NCBI GenBank assembly: GCA_036507855.1
Contig: DATCIJ010000068.1
Span: 1 to 11,741, forward strand
Source of the DNA: JABWBJ01 sp036507855
GTDB lineage: Bacteria > Gemmatimonadota > Gemmatimonadetes > Gemmatimonadales > Gemmatimonadaceae
DNA length: 11,741 bases
Reading direction: 5' to 3'
Below are positions 1 through 8,490 of the stretch, piece by piece. The position numbers and the translations under genes were made by a program. Below the pieces are notes generated by a model that was given only the letters and a program-made list of their open reading frames with translations, ran no database searches and was not told where the DNA came from. Every line of letters starts with the position of its first letter. Position 1 is the stretch's first letter.

Positions 1-381
1 GACGCGCGAACGAGCCGGGGCGGCACCAGCGGCGCGTCTGATTCATGGACCGCGTCGGCGGGCCTCACCCGCCTGACGCCGATCGGTGCGGGCATTCGCC
101 TGCGCGCAACTCGGTACACCGGCGCCCTCCTGGATGGAGAGTTGCGGTCCGCGTCGCTGGAGTTTCAGCCGGGCGGCCGGTTCCGACTCGACCTGAACGG
201 CGGAACGCGAAGAGACGTGCGTCCGCTCGATGGCGCGGCCCCGACGACACTGAGATGGCTGGGCGCCGACTTCGACGTGGGCATCGGCCGGTCAGTCTAC
301 CTGACGCTCTCGACGTACCAGGAGCGGGGAGCGGACGGACGCATGATGCAGCACTTCGGATCGCTGAGCTACCGTTTCTGA
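1..381 (+). CDS. C-terminal part of a probable outer-membrane beta-barrel protein (5' end outside window)
   Basis: The frame is open from base 1 with no stop until TGA at 379-381, giving at least 126 residues, so the gene begins upstream of the window. The residues alternate polar and hydrophobic in short strands separated by Gly/Asp/Arg turns (for example RFRLDLNGG and VYLTLSTYQERG). The protein ends in SYRF, with the C-terminal aromatic residue that many outer-membrane barrels use for recognition by the BAM machinery. No specific family was recognised and no catalytic motif is visible; a TonB-dependent receptor, porin or surface barrel would all fit. The gene converges on the permease gene, and its stop codon abuts the heptad-repeat/terminator element. 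The internal TTG at 142 is not needed as a start because the frame is open upstream. Confidence 0.6.
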   Translation, partial: DARTSRGGTSGASDSWTASAGLTRLTPIGAGIRLRATRYTGALLDGELRSASLEFQPGGRFRLDLNGGTRRDVRPLDGAAPTTLRWLGADFDVGIGRSVYLTLSTYQERGADGRMMQHFGSLSYRF

Positions 382-387
382 GTTCCG

Positions 388-466
388 AGGTCCGAGGTCT
401 GAGGTCCGAGGTCGCGAAACGAATCGCCCCCGCGGGAATCCGCGGGGGCCTCTGACCTCTGACCTC
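388..466. repeat. Palindromic heptad-repeat element, copy 1
   Basis: The left arm (388-413) holds tandem 7-mers AGGTCCG, AGGTCTG, AGGTCCG and a partial unit. It is followed by the linker GCGAAACGAATC, a perfect 10-bp stem-loop (426-449), and a right arm (450-466) of inverted 7-mers built from CTCTGAC. The arms can pair with each other at about six of seven positions, so the element can fold into one long hairpin. Bases 401-449 are identical to 3572-3620 in copy 2. It fills the gap between two convergent genes. A degenerate unit, AGTTCCG, begins on the last base of the upstream stop codon. Confidence 0.85.
426..449. terminator. Stem-loop, probable bidirectional terminator (copy 1)
   Basis: Perfect 10-bp stem GCCCCCGCGG / CCGCGGGGGC around a GAAT loop, between the convergent ends of the barrel gene and the permease gene. 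There is no clean U-tract. Read on the minus strand, the stem is followed by GATTCGTTTCG, which is the more U-rich side, so termination of the permease transcript is the better supported role. Confidence 0.6.
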
Positions 467-470
467 GCCG

Positions 471-3155
471 TCAGTCAGTTCTGAGCGCAACCGTCGGATC
501 CGCCAGCATCGCGCGGCGCGCGGGGAGATAGCAGGCCAGTAGAGCAACCGCACCTAACAGGACCGCCACGCCGGTGAGCGTGAGCAGATCGCGCGGCGCC
601 ACGCGGAAGAGCAAGTCGCGAAGGAGCGGCGTCGCGAGGTACGATGCCACGCCTCCGATGAGAACGCCGATAACCGCCAGGCGCGCTCCGCCGCGGAGGA
701 CCAGCTTCAGGACGTCTGCCGGTGAGGCGCCGAGTGCTAGTCGGACGCCGAACTCGCGCAGCCGGCCGTTCACGTTGAGCGACATGACGCCATAGATGCC
801 GATGGCGGCGAGGAGCATGGCGACAGCGGCGAATCCGGTCAGCAAGCCATTCGTGAGGCGGCGTGGCACCAGCGTGCGGGCCAGCGCCTCCTCGAGCGTG
901 CTCACATTGAAGAGGGGTAGTGCGGGATCGAGGCTGGCGACCGCGCCCCGGATCGACGGGATCAGCGAGCCCGGCGTACCCCTGGCGCGGACGACGAAGT
1001 GCATCGACCAGATCGTGCTCTGGTCGAAGGGCTCATACACCTGCAGGCTCGCATCCTCGTCGAGGCTGTTGTGCTTGATGTTGGGCACGACGCCGACAAT
1101 GACGAGCCAACGGTTGCGCGCCGGGTCACCGCCGTGGCGTATCCGCTTGCCTAGGACGTTCTCACCAGGCCAGTACCGGCGGACCAGGCTTTCGTCGACG
1201 ATCGTGACCGGCAGTGACGATGGCCCGTCGGCTGGCGTGAAAGCGCGACCATTCACGATCGGCGTGCCAACCGCCTCGAAGTACCCAGGCGTGACATAGC
1301 GGATATTTGCCACCAGGGTCGGCTCGTTAGGTCCCGGCTCCCTGCCCTCGGCGATGATGTTATCCTGCGGGTTTCCTGGTGCCAGCGGAGGGCGACTGAC
1401 CGCGCCGACGCGGACGACGCCGGGAATCGCGGCCACCCGCTCGAGCGCCTGCCGCATGAACTGCCGTGCGATGGTGTCCTTCTGGTAGCGGCCGGGCAGC
1501 GCGACCTGCGCGGTCAGCATGTTCTCGATCCGATAACCGGTTTCGACTGCCATCAGGTTGCGGAAGCTGCGAATCATCAGGGCGGCGCCGCTGAGCAGAA
1601 CGAGGGAGAGGGCCATCTGCATGACGACGAACGCATCCGTGGTCCGGCGGTGGCCGGGGCCACCGCTGCTTCGTGCACCATCCCGGAGAGCCGGCTGGAG
1701 GTCAACACGCGATGCGCGAAACGCGGGCACGATCGCGAACACCAGGCCGGCGACTATGGCGGTTCCGATTCCGAAGAGCAGAACCGTCGGGTCGAGCGTC
1801 ACCTGGTCGATCCGGGGAATGCGGTCAGCAGGGAGTGTCCTGATGAGCCGCAGGCTCCACCAGGTGACCAGCAGGCCGCTCCCCAGGCCAAGCAGCAGCA
1901 CCAGACCGGCCTCGGTCATGAGTTGCGACCGGATCCGGCGCGCGCTGGCACCTAACGCACACCTCACGGCGAGTTCGCGCGTGCGCTGCGCGGCCCGGGC
2001 CAGCATCAGGTTTGCAACATTCGCGCATCCGATGAACAGGACGAGACCGACCGAAGCGAGGAGCACGACCAGTGGCGTCCGGACGTCCCCCGCGATTCGC
2101 GTCCTCAGAGGCATCGCCACGACCAGTGATCCGCCAGGTTTCGCATTGGGGAAGATGTCCGGGCGGCTGATCACCAGGTCATCGCTCAACCGCGCCATCT
2201 CCCGCCGCGCGTTCTCGACAGTGACGCCGTCGCGGAGCCGGCCGACGGTTGTGAAGCACCAGCAGTTGAACGCCTGCCCGGTGAGCCGCAGTGGTACCCA
2301 GAACCGGCTTCGCGCGGGGAACTCGAAACCGGGAGGCATCACACCGATGACCGTGTTCGGTAGTTCGTTTATGCGGACCGCACGGCCAATGATCGAGGAA
2401 TCCGCGCCAAACCGTTGCCGCCAGAGCGCGTCACTGAGGATTACGACGAGCCCGCCGCTGGGGCGCTCTTCGTCCAGGGTGAACGTTCGTCCTAACGCCG
2501 GCGGCACGCGAAGGACCGTGAAGAAGTCGTGGGAGATCCAGGCGCCGTCGATCCGCTCCGGATCGCCGCCGTCGGTCAGCGTCATCGAGCCGTTGTCGTA
2601 CGCTGCCACCGACACCAGCGTTTGCGTGTGCGCCCGCTGGTACGTGAAGAGCCCGTCGGGAAGGTCGACTTCGGCGAGTCCCTTGTCCGGCGCGCTACCC
2701 CAGTAGGCGATCAGTCGATCGGAGCGCGGGAACGGAAGCGGCTTGAGCAGGACCGTGTTCACCACGCTGAAGATCGTGGAGGTCGCGGCGATGCCCAGCG
2801 CGACGAGCAGGACAGCAGCGGCAGTGAACCCGGGACGCAGGCGGAGGATGCGCAGGCCGAACCTGAGGTCCTGCCAGATGTTCGCGAGTCGCGATCCAGC
2901 GGCAGCTCCGACGGGCACCGCCTGACGAGCGCGCACTCGGCCCGTTCCGACCAGGGCACGGGCGAGCGCGGGATGGTCGCTGAGCGCATTCAGCGCAGCT
3001 CCTGACGCATCTTCCTCGTTGAGCCCTCTGGAACGAGCCTCCCGATATTCGTCGTCGAGGTGTTGCGACAGCTCGTCGACGATCTCGGCTTCGCGCGCCG
3101 GGGCGATGCGCAGCCTGGCGAGGCGCGAGCGAATCTCTTCCCGGAAGTCAGGCAT
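471..3155 (-). CDS. ADOP-type ABC transporter permease (MacB/FtsX-like, duplicated, orphan)
   Basis: 894 residues. Residues 1-70 form the charged N-terminal helical region seen in permeases paired with PadR genes (DFREEIRSRL, then DELSQHLDDEYREA). Two MacB-periplasmic-core plus FtsX modules follow. Predicted membrane segments are near 110-134, 361-383, 412-434, 458-478, 507-528, 769-792, 822-842 and 857-877, with large periplasmic domains at about 140-355 and 535-765. The conserved post-helix motif RELAVRCALGAS (393-404) recurs as REFGVRLALGAS (800-811), marking the duplication. Family knowledge suggests a MacB-like mechanotransmission permease for export or envelope work; the substrate is unknown. 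No ATP-binding subunit lies next to it. The start ATG has GGGGAAGAG just upstream and overlaps the padR-like stop by 8 bp, so the two genes are translationally linked. Confidence 0.9.
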   Translation of the reverse strand: MPDFREEIRSRLARLRIAPAREAEIVDELSQHLDDEYREARSRGLNEEDASGAALNALSDHPALARALVGTGRVRARQAVPVGAAAGSRLANIWQDLRFGLRILRLRPGFTAAAVLLVALGIAATSTIFSVVNTVLLKPLPFPRSDRLIAYWGSAPDKGLAEVDLPDGLFTYQRAHTQTLVSVAAYDNGSMTLTDGGDPERIDGAWISHDFFTVLRVPPALGRTFTLDEERPSGGLVVILSDALWRQRFGADSSIIGRAVRINELPNTVIGVMPPGFEFPARSRFWVPLRLTGQAFNCWCFTTVGRLRDGVTVENARREMARLSDDLVISRPDIFPNAKPGGSLVVAMPLRTRIAGDVRTPLVVLLASVGLVLFIGCANVANLMLARAAQRTRELAVRCALGASARRIRSQLMTEAGLVLLLGLGSGLLVTWWSLRLIRTLPADRIPRIDQVTLDPTVLLFGIGTAIVAGLVFAIVPAFRASRVDLQPALRDGARSSGGPGHRRTTDAFVVMQMALSLVLLSGAALMIRSFRNLMAVETGYRIENMLTAQVALPGRYQKDTIARQFMRQALERVAAIPGVVRVGAVSRPPLAPGNPQDNIIAEGREPGPNEPTLVANIRYVTPGYFEAVGTPIVNGRAFTPADGPSSLPVTIVDESLVRRYWPGENVLGKRIRHGGDPARNRWLVIVGVVPNIKHNSLDEDASLQVYEPFDQSTIWSMHFVVRARGTPGSLIPSIRGAVASLDPALPLFNVSTLEEALARTLVPRRLTNGLLTGFAAVAMLLAAIGIYGVMSLNVNGRLREFGVRLALGASPADVLKLVLRGGARLAVIGVLIGGVASYLATPLLRDLLFRVAPRDLLTLTGVAVLLGAVALLACYLPARRAMLADPTVALRTD

Positions 3156-3480
3156 GGCTCTTCCCCGTGATGCGCCCGATCGCTTCGACTAGCGCATCCC
3201 AGCTCCGGCGCTGGGCGTTGAGGTATTTCCGTCCGGCGGGAGTGATGCGATAGAACCGGCGCCGGCGCTGTCCCGCCTTTTCGACCCACCGCCCCTCGAT
3301 CAAGCCCCGGTCCTCGAGCCGGTAGAGGAGCGGGTAGAGACTGGCGACATGGAACTTGAGCACGCCGTGCGACAGCGACGCGATCCGTTTCGAGAGATCG
3401 TAGCCATGCCGCGCTTGGTGCTCGATCAGCGACAGGATGAGGAGCGTCGCGCTCCCCTTCTTCATTCCCAGGTCGAGCAT
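3148..3480 (-). CDS. PadR-family transcriptional regulator
   Basis: 110 residues, the usual length for a minimal PadR protein. A winged-helix domain spans nearly the whole chain: LLILSLIEHQARHGYDLSKRI (about 13-33), the recognition region ASLYPLLYRLEDRGLIEGRW (46-65), the basic wing QRRRRFYRITPAGRKYL (71-87), and a short C-terminal dimerisation helix. It is first in an operon with the permease and overlaps it by 8 bp, the standard arrangement for PadR/ADOP pairs. It probably represses its own operon through the palindrome at 3493-3511. The ATG at 3478-3480 is chosen because it follows the predicted transcription start by about 20 nt; Met6 (3463-3465) is an alternative start, and neither has a strong ribosome binding site. 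The ligand is unknown. Confidence 0.9.
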   Translation of the reverse strand: MLDLGMKKGSATLLILSLIEHQARHGYDLSKRIASLSHGVLKFHVASLYPLLYRLEDRGLIEGRWVEKAGQRRRRFYRITPAGRKYLNAQRRSWDALVEAIGRITGKSHA

Positions 3481-3492
3481 GTGGCAGTCCGT

Positions 3493-3511
3493 TATGTATC
3501 AGTCATACATA
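3493..3511. promoter_or_regulatory. Probable PadR operator (perfect palindrome)
   Basis: TATGTAT, then CAGTC, then ATACATA: a perfect inverted repeat with 7-bp arms and a 5-bp spacer. It contains the ATGT...ACAT core typical of PadR-family operators. It overlaps the predicted -10 box and the transcription start of the padR-like gene, as expected for autorepression. Binding by the adjacent regulator is inferred. Confidence 0.7.
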
Positions 3512-3536
3512 TATGAGCCGCACAGGGAACTGGCAA
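3508..3536 (-). promoter_or_regulatory. Predicted sigma70-type promoter of the padR/permease operon
   Basis: On the minus strand, TTGCCA (3536-3531; five of six consensus bases) is followed after exactly 17 nt by TATATG (3513-3508; four of six). The start would fall near 3500, giving a leader of about 20 nt before the ATG at 3480. The operator palindrome covers the -10 and the start point. Confidence 0.55.
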
Positions 3537-3544
3537 TAGGTCCC

Positions 3545-3658
3545 AGGTCCGAGGTCCGAGGTCCGAGGTCCGAGGTCCGAGGTCGCGAAACGAATCGCCC
3601 CCGCGGGAATCCGCGGGGGCGCACATCTCGGACCTCTGACCTCGGAGCTCTGACCTCG
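3545..3658. repeat. Palindromic heptad-repeat element, copy 2
   Basis: The left arm has five perfect tandem copies of AGGTCCG (3545-3579) and a partial sixth. The linker GCGAAACGAATC and the same 10-bp GC stem-loop as copy 1 follow (3597-3620). The right arm (3626-3658) consists of inverted, less regular heptads (TCGGACC, TCTGACC, TCGGAGC, TCTGACC). It begins one base after the korB stop codon and ends about 8 bp before the -35 of the padR promoter, so it fills the space between the two operons. Left-arm unit number differs from copy 1, while the 49-bp core is identical. Confidence 0.85.
3597..3620 (-). terminator. Stem-loop, probable terminator of the kor operon (copy 2)
   Basis: Perfect 10-bp GC stem with a GAAT loop, 39 nt after the korB stop codon in the minus direction. 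It is followed on the minus strand by GATTCGTTTCG, a weak U-rich stretch. It would separate the redox operon from the downstream, same-strand padR/permease operon. Confidence 0.6.
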
Positions 3659-4717
3659 CTATCGGTACTCCTCCATCAACTCCTGCAACTTTGCGTTCCC
3701 CGGGCAGAGCGTTTCGTAAGGCACTCCCGTCAACGCACCTTCGATCGACCCGTTGACCCCGTGCATGTCGGCGGCGCCCTCCTCGATGTACAGGAGGCCC
3801 GTCGCCACCTCGCCCCGCTGATGTGCCGCACGCACGTAGTGATACGCGGCCTCACGATCGGTCGGGTCATAGTCCTCCGCCAGCATGCGGAAGTGGACCG
3901 TGCTGCCGTCGTGCATCGTCACCGACCGGACGCTGCCTTCCGTCGCTTCGGTGGCCGTGATCTCGCGGCGCAACGGCACGAAGTCCACAGGTGCCACTTC
4001 GTGGTAGTGCTGCCGCGTGTACAGGTAGCTCTTGGTCGAGGCCTCGTGATCGTTGAACGTGACACACGGCGAGATCACGTCGACCATGGCGAAGCCGCCA
4101 TGCCTCAGCCCGGCCTTCAGGATGGGGATCAGCTGCGCCTTGTCGCCCGAGAAACTCCGCGCCACAAACGAAGCGCCGAGCGTCAGGGCCAGCAGGACCG
4201 GATCGATGGGCGGCTGGACATTGGCCTCGCCCTTTTTCGACTTCGACCCGATATCCGCCGACGCCGAGAATTGGCCCTTGGTCAGCCCGTAGACGCCGTT
4301 GTTCTCCAGCACGTAGAGCATGCTGACGTTACGGCGGATGGCGTGGCACATCTGCCCCAGCCCGATCGACAGCGAGTCGCCATCGCCGGAGACGCCGACG
4401 AAATAGAGTTCACGGTTCGCCGCGTTGGCGCCCGTCGCCACCGCCGGCATCCGGCCGTGCACGGCGTTGAAGCCGTGCGCCTGGTTGATGAAATAGGCCG
4501 TGGTCTTGGACGAGCACCCGATGCCGCTCAGCTTGGCCACGCGATGCGGCTCGATGTCGAGCTGCCAGAACGCGTCGATCAACGCGGCGGTGACCGAATC
4601 GTGCCCGCAACCGGCGCACAGCGTGGACATGCCGCCTTCATAGTCGCGGCGGGTCAACCCCAGCGCATTTCGCGTCGACGACGGGTGCTGGACTTTCGGC
4701 TTGGTGATCGACGTCAT
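3659..4717 (-). CDS. korB: 2-oxoacid (probably 2-oxoglutarate):ferredoxin oxidoreductase, beta subunit
   Basis: 352 residues. The beta subunit binds thiamine pyrophosphate and one [4Fe-4S] cluster; with KorA it converts a 2-oxoacid plus CoA to acyl-CoA, CO2 and two low-potential electrons in the cytoplasm. CAGCGH (34-39) supplies Cys34 and Cys37. Cys68 (in GCSSK) and Cys218 (in SPCVTFND) complete a four-Cys set whose spacing closely follows the known cluster ligands of archaeal enzymes. The TPP/Mg site is GDGD (111-114) with NNGVYGLTKGQ (139-149). The start ATG overlaps the korA stop as ATGA (4714-4717) and has a strong GGAGGTG site 5 nt upstream, so translation is coupled to korA. The 2-oxoglutarate assignment rests on family resemblance; pyruvate or another 2-oxoacid is not excluded. 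Confidence 0.87.
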   Translation of the reverse strand: MTSITKPKVQHPSSTRNALGLTRRDYEGGMSTLCAGCGHDSVTAALIDAFWQLDIEPHRVAKLSGIGCSSKTTAYFINQAHGFNAVHGRMPAVATGANAANRELYFVGVSGDGDSLSIGLGQMCHAIRRNVSMLYVLENNGVYGLTKGQFSASADIGSKSKKGEANVQPPIDPVLLALTLGASFVARSFSGDKAQLIPILKAGLRHGGFAMVDVISPCVTFNDHEASTKSYLYTRQHYHEVAPVDFVPLRREITATEATEGSVRSVTMHDGSTVHFRMLAEDYDPTDREAAYHYVRAAHQRGEVATGLLYIEEGAADMHGVNGSIEGALTGVPYETLCPGNAKLQELMEEYR

Positions 4718-6516
4718 GCGGACACCTCCACTCCCTGCAGCAGGCCAAGGACGCCTTCGACCACCTGGTTGGTGCCTAACGGCAATCCGCCGTAATCGCG
4801 AAACGACAGCAGCCGCTCCGGCGCGATCCCGGTCTCGAGCGTGAGCAGGGAGCGCAGCTGGCCGTCGCGGTTCTGTTCGATCACGATGTGTTTCTCATGG
4901 CGAGCGAGGAATTCGCGCACCGGCGCCCCGAAGGGGAAGCCGCGAACGCGCATGTAGTCGAGCACGACGCCCTGCTCGCGCAAGCGGTCGAGCCCCTCCA
5001 GCACGGCCGCGCGACAGGCCCCGAGCGTGATCACGGCCGCCGAGGCGCCGCCCTGGTTGATGATCTCCGGCGCCGGCACTGCCTCCGCCGCCGCCGCCAG
5101 CTTGCGCACGAGCCGATCCACAACCTCGCGGTATTCGTCCGAGTCCTCGGTGTAATCGCCGAGCTTGTTGTGGCCGGATCCGCGCGTAAAGTACGACCCC
5201 TTCGGATCCACGCCAGGCAGCGTCCGCGCAGCGACTCCGTCTCCGTTCTCCGACACGTACCGGAAGAACCTCTCGACCTTCTGCAGCGCCGCCGAATCAA
5301 GGACCTCGCCGCGATCAGGCCGGTAGCTGTCATCCCATTCGAGCCGGCGGCACATCCAGTCGTTCATGCCGATGTCCAGGTCCATCATCACGAACACCGG
5401 CGTCTGGAATCGCTCGGCAAGATCAAAGGCGTCACGCGCCATCGTGAACGACTCTTCCGGGTTGGCCGGAAAGAGCATCACGTGCTTCGTGTCGCCGTGC
5501 GACAGGTACGCCGTCGACAACAGGTCCGCCTGCTGGGTGCGTGTCGGCATGCCCGTCGAGGGACCGGTGCGCTGCACGTCAAAGAAGACGGCGGGAACTT
5601 CCGCGTAGTAGGCCAGTCCAACGAACTCGCCCATGAGCGAAATCCCCGGGCCGGCGGTGGGCGTGAACGCGCGCGCCCCCATCCATCCGGCGCCGATCAC
5701 CATGCCGGCTGCCGCCAGTTCGTCCTCGGCCTGCACGATGCAGAAGTTGCGCTTCCCCGAGGCATCCTTGCGGTATCGCTCACAGAAGGCGCGGAAGTTC
5801 TCCATCAGCGACGTCGCCGGCGTGATGGGATACCAGGCGCCGACCGTCGCGCCGGCGTACACGCAACCCAGCGCGGCGGCCGTATTGCCGTCCATCAGGA
5901 TATGGTCGCGCGTCGCATCCATCTTCTCGAGATGGAACGGCAGCGGGCAGTCGTAGTGTTCGCTGGCGTAGTCAAAGCCCAGGCGAATCGCCTTGTAGTT
6001 CGACTCGAGCAGGTGCTTCTTCTTTCCGAACTTCTCCTGCAGCATCGCATGGACCACGTCCATGTCGATGGCCAGCAGCGCGGCCAGCGCGCCGGCATAG
6101 GCGATATTCTTCATGAGCGTGCGCTCGCGGTCGCCCGTGAACGTGTTGTTGCACATCTCACCTAACGGGATCCCGATGACCGTGACGTCGTCGCGCAGGA
6201 GCGATTTGGCCATGGGCCACGACGAATCGTACAGCAGGTACCCGTCGGACTTGATCTCGGCGACGTCCCTCGCGTACGTCCCTGTGTTCATCGCCACCAT
6301 CAGGTCAAACGGCGCGGTGCGGGCCGTATAGCCGTCCTTGTTGACGCGGATCTCGTACCACGTCGGCAAGCCCTGGATGTTCGACGGGAACACGTTCTTG
6401 CCGACGACCGGAATCCCCATGCGGAAGATCGCCTGCATGAGCAACCCGTTGGCGCTGGCCGAACCGGTTCCGTTGACGGTCCCGATCTTGAAACAGAAGT
6501 CGTTGATACCAGACAT
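4714..6516 (-). CDS. korA: 2-oxoacid:ferredoxin oxidoreductase, fused gamma-alpha subunit
   Basis: 600 residues. Residues 1 to about 190 are the gamma domain (IGTVNGTGSASANGLLMQAI at 11-30, then FPSNIQGLPTWYEIRVNKDG at 43-62), which helps bind CoA. Residues from about 205 to 590 are the alpha domain with the pyrimidine-binding and transketolase C-terminal-like parts. YPITPATS (229-236) is the 2-oxoacid specificity motif, QAEDE (262-266) is the conserved acidic region, and FTPTAGPGISLM (284-295) is typical of the family. Domain order and length match two-subunit KorAB enzymes. The start at 6514-6516 is supported because homology-like sequence begins within a few residues. No Shine-Dalgarno sequence precedes it: the 30-nt gap after the upstream gene is filled by a CATCTCC heptad array. 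It overlaps korB by 4 bp. Confidence 0.88.
   Translation of the reverse strand: MSGINDFCFKIGTVNGTGSASANGLLMQAIFRMGIPVVGKNVFPSNIQGLPTWYEIRVNKDGYTARTAPFDLMVAMNTGTYARDVAEIKSDGYLLYDSSWPMAKSLLRDDVTVIGIPLGEMCNNTFTGDRERTLMKNIAYAGALAALLAIDMDVVHAMLQEKFGKKKHLLESNYKAIRLGFDYASEHYDCPLPFHLEKMDATRDHILMDGNTAAALGCVYAGATVGAWYPITPATSLMENFRAFCERYRKDASGKRNFCIVQAEDELAAAGMVIGAGWMGARAFTPTAGPGISLMGEFVGLAYYAEVPAVFFDVQRTGPSTGMPTRTQQADLLSTAYLSHGDTKHVMLFPANPEESFTMARDAFDLAERFQTPVFVMMDLDIGMNDWMCRRLEWDDSYRPDRGEVLDSAALQKVERFFRYVSENGDGVAARTLPGVDPKGSYFTRGSGHNKLGDYTEDSDEYREVVDRLVRKLAAAAEAVPAPEIINQGGASAAVITLGACRAAVLEGLDRLREQGVVLDYMRVRGFPFGAPVREFLARHEKHIVIEQNRDGQLRSLLTLETGIAPERLLSFRDYGGLPLGTNQVVEGVLGLLQGVEVSA
4723..4729 (-). promoter_or_regulatory. 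Ribosome binding site of korB
   Basis: GGAGGTG on the minus strand, 5 nt before the korB ATG and inside the 3' end of korA. It is the strongest Shine-Dalgarno match in the operon and contrasts with korA, which has none. Confidence 0.75.
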
Positions 6517-6543
6517 GAGATGTGAGATGGGAGATGGGAGATG
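6517..6543. repeat. Heptad array GAGATGG in the oxidoreductase-korA gap
   Basis: Three 7-bp units (GAGATGT, GAGATGG, GAGATGG) and a partial GAGATG start directly next to the korA start codon. On the coding strand they read CATCTCC, which occupies the position where a ribosome binding site would normally lie. The 7-bp period and the GAG prefix match the other arrays in this window. Confidence 0.8.
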
Positions 6544-6546
6544 CGA

Positions 6547-8358
<1,812 letters not shown>

Positions 8359-8364
8359 ACGATG

Positions 8365-8370
8365 ATCCTC
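8365..8370 (-). promoter_or_regulatory. Ribosome binding site supporting the TTG start of the oxidoreductase
   Basis: GAGGAT on the minus strand, 6 nt before TTG at 8358-8356. No in-frame ATG lies nearby upstream, and the conserved Cys-rich domain starts at about residue 14, so this TTG is the best start. Confidence 0.6.
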
Positions 8371-8384
8371 GCAGGGGATATCGC

Positions 8385-8413
8385 ATTGTCGCCCTCGGTA
8401 GGCGGGTTTTCAA
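8385..8413 (-). promoter_or_regulatory. Predicted sigma70-type promoter of the oxidoreductase-korA-korB operon
   Basis: On the minus strand, TTGAAA (8413-8408; five of six consensus bases) is followed after 17 nt by GACAAT (8390-8385; four of six). Transcription would start near 8378, leaving a leader of about 20 nt that contains the GAGGAT ribosome binding site. This rests only on the boxes and spacing. Confidence 0.45.
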
Positions 8414-8420
8414 GGCGGGG

Positions 8421-8448
8421 GGTGCCCCGTTTTGGCTCGGAAGGCACC
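8421..8448. repeat. Small inverted repeat upstream of the kor promoter (I)
   Basis: GGTGCC (8421-8426) and its complement GGCACC (8443-8448) flank a 16-nt loop containing CGTTTTGG (8428-8435). It lies just upstream of the predicted -35 box of the kor operon. A regulator site is possible; no family was recognised. Confidence 0.35.
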
Positions 8449-8472
8449 AAGGGCTGGCGCAGGGCGAGGCCA

Positions 8473-8490
8473 CGCGACGTTTTGGTCGCG
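8473..8490. repeat. Small inverted repeat upstream of the kor promoter (II)
   Basis: CGCGAC and GTCGCG form a perfect 6-bp inverted repeat around GTTTTG. It carries the same CGTTTTGG octamer (8478-8485) as the repeat at 8421-8448, exactly 50 bp away. Confidence 0.35.

Noticed and set aside
3463..3480. Met6 of the PadR protein as the true start
   Set aside because: Possible, but the predicted promoter gives a suitable leader for the ATG at 3480, and the GGGA before Met6 is too close to act as a ribosome binding site.
3545..3658. CRISPR-like array
   Set aside because: Units are 7 bp, contiguous and without spacers, and no cas gene is present.
4888..6165. Long open frame (425 codons) on the plus strand opposite korA
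   Set aside because: It is antisense to a gene with clear family motifs, it is rich in Arg/His/Ala as is typical for GC-rich shadow frames, and it has no recognisable domain.
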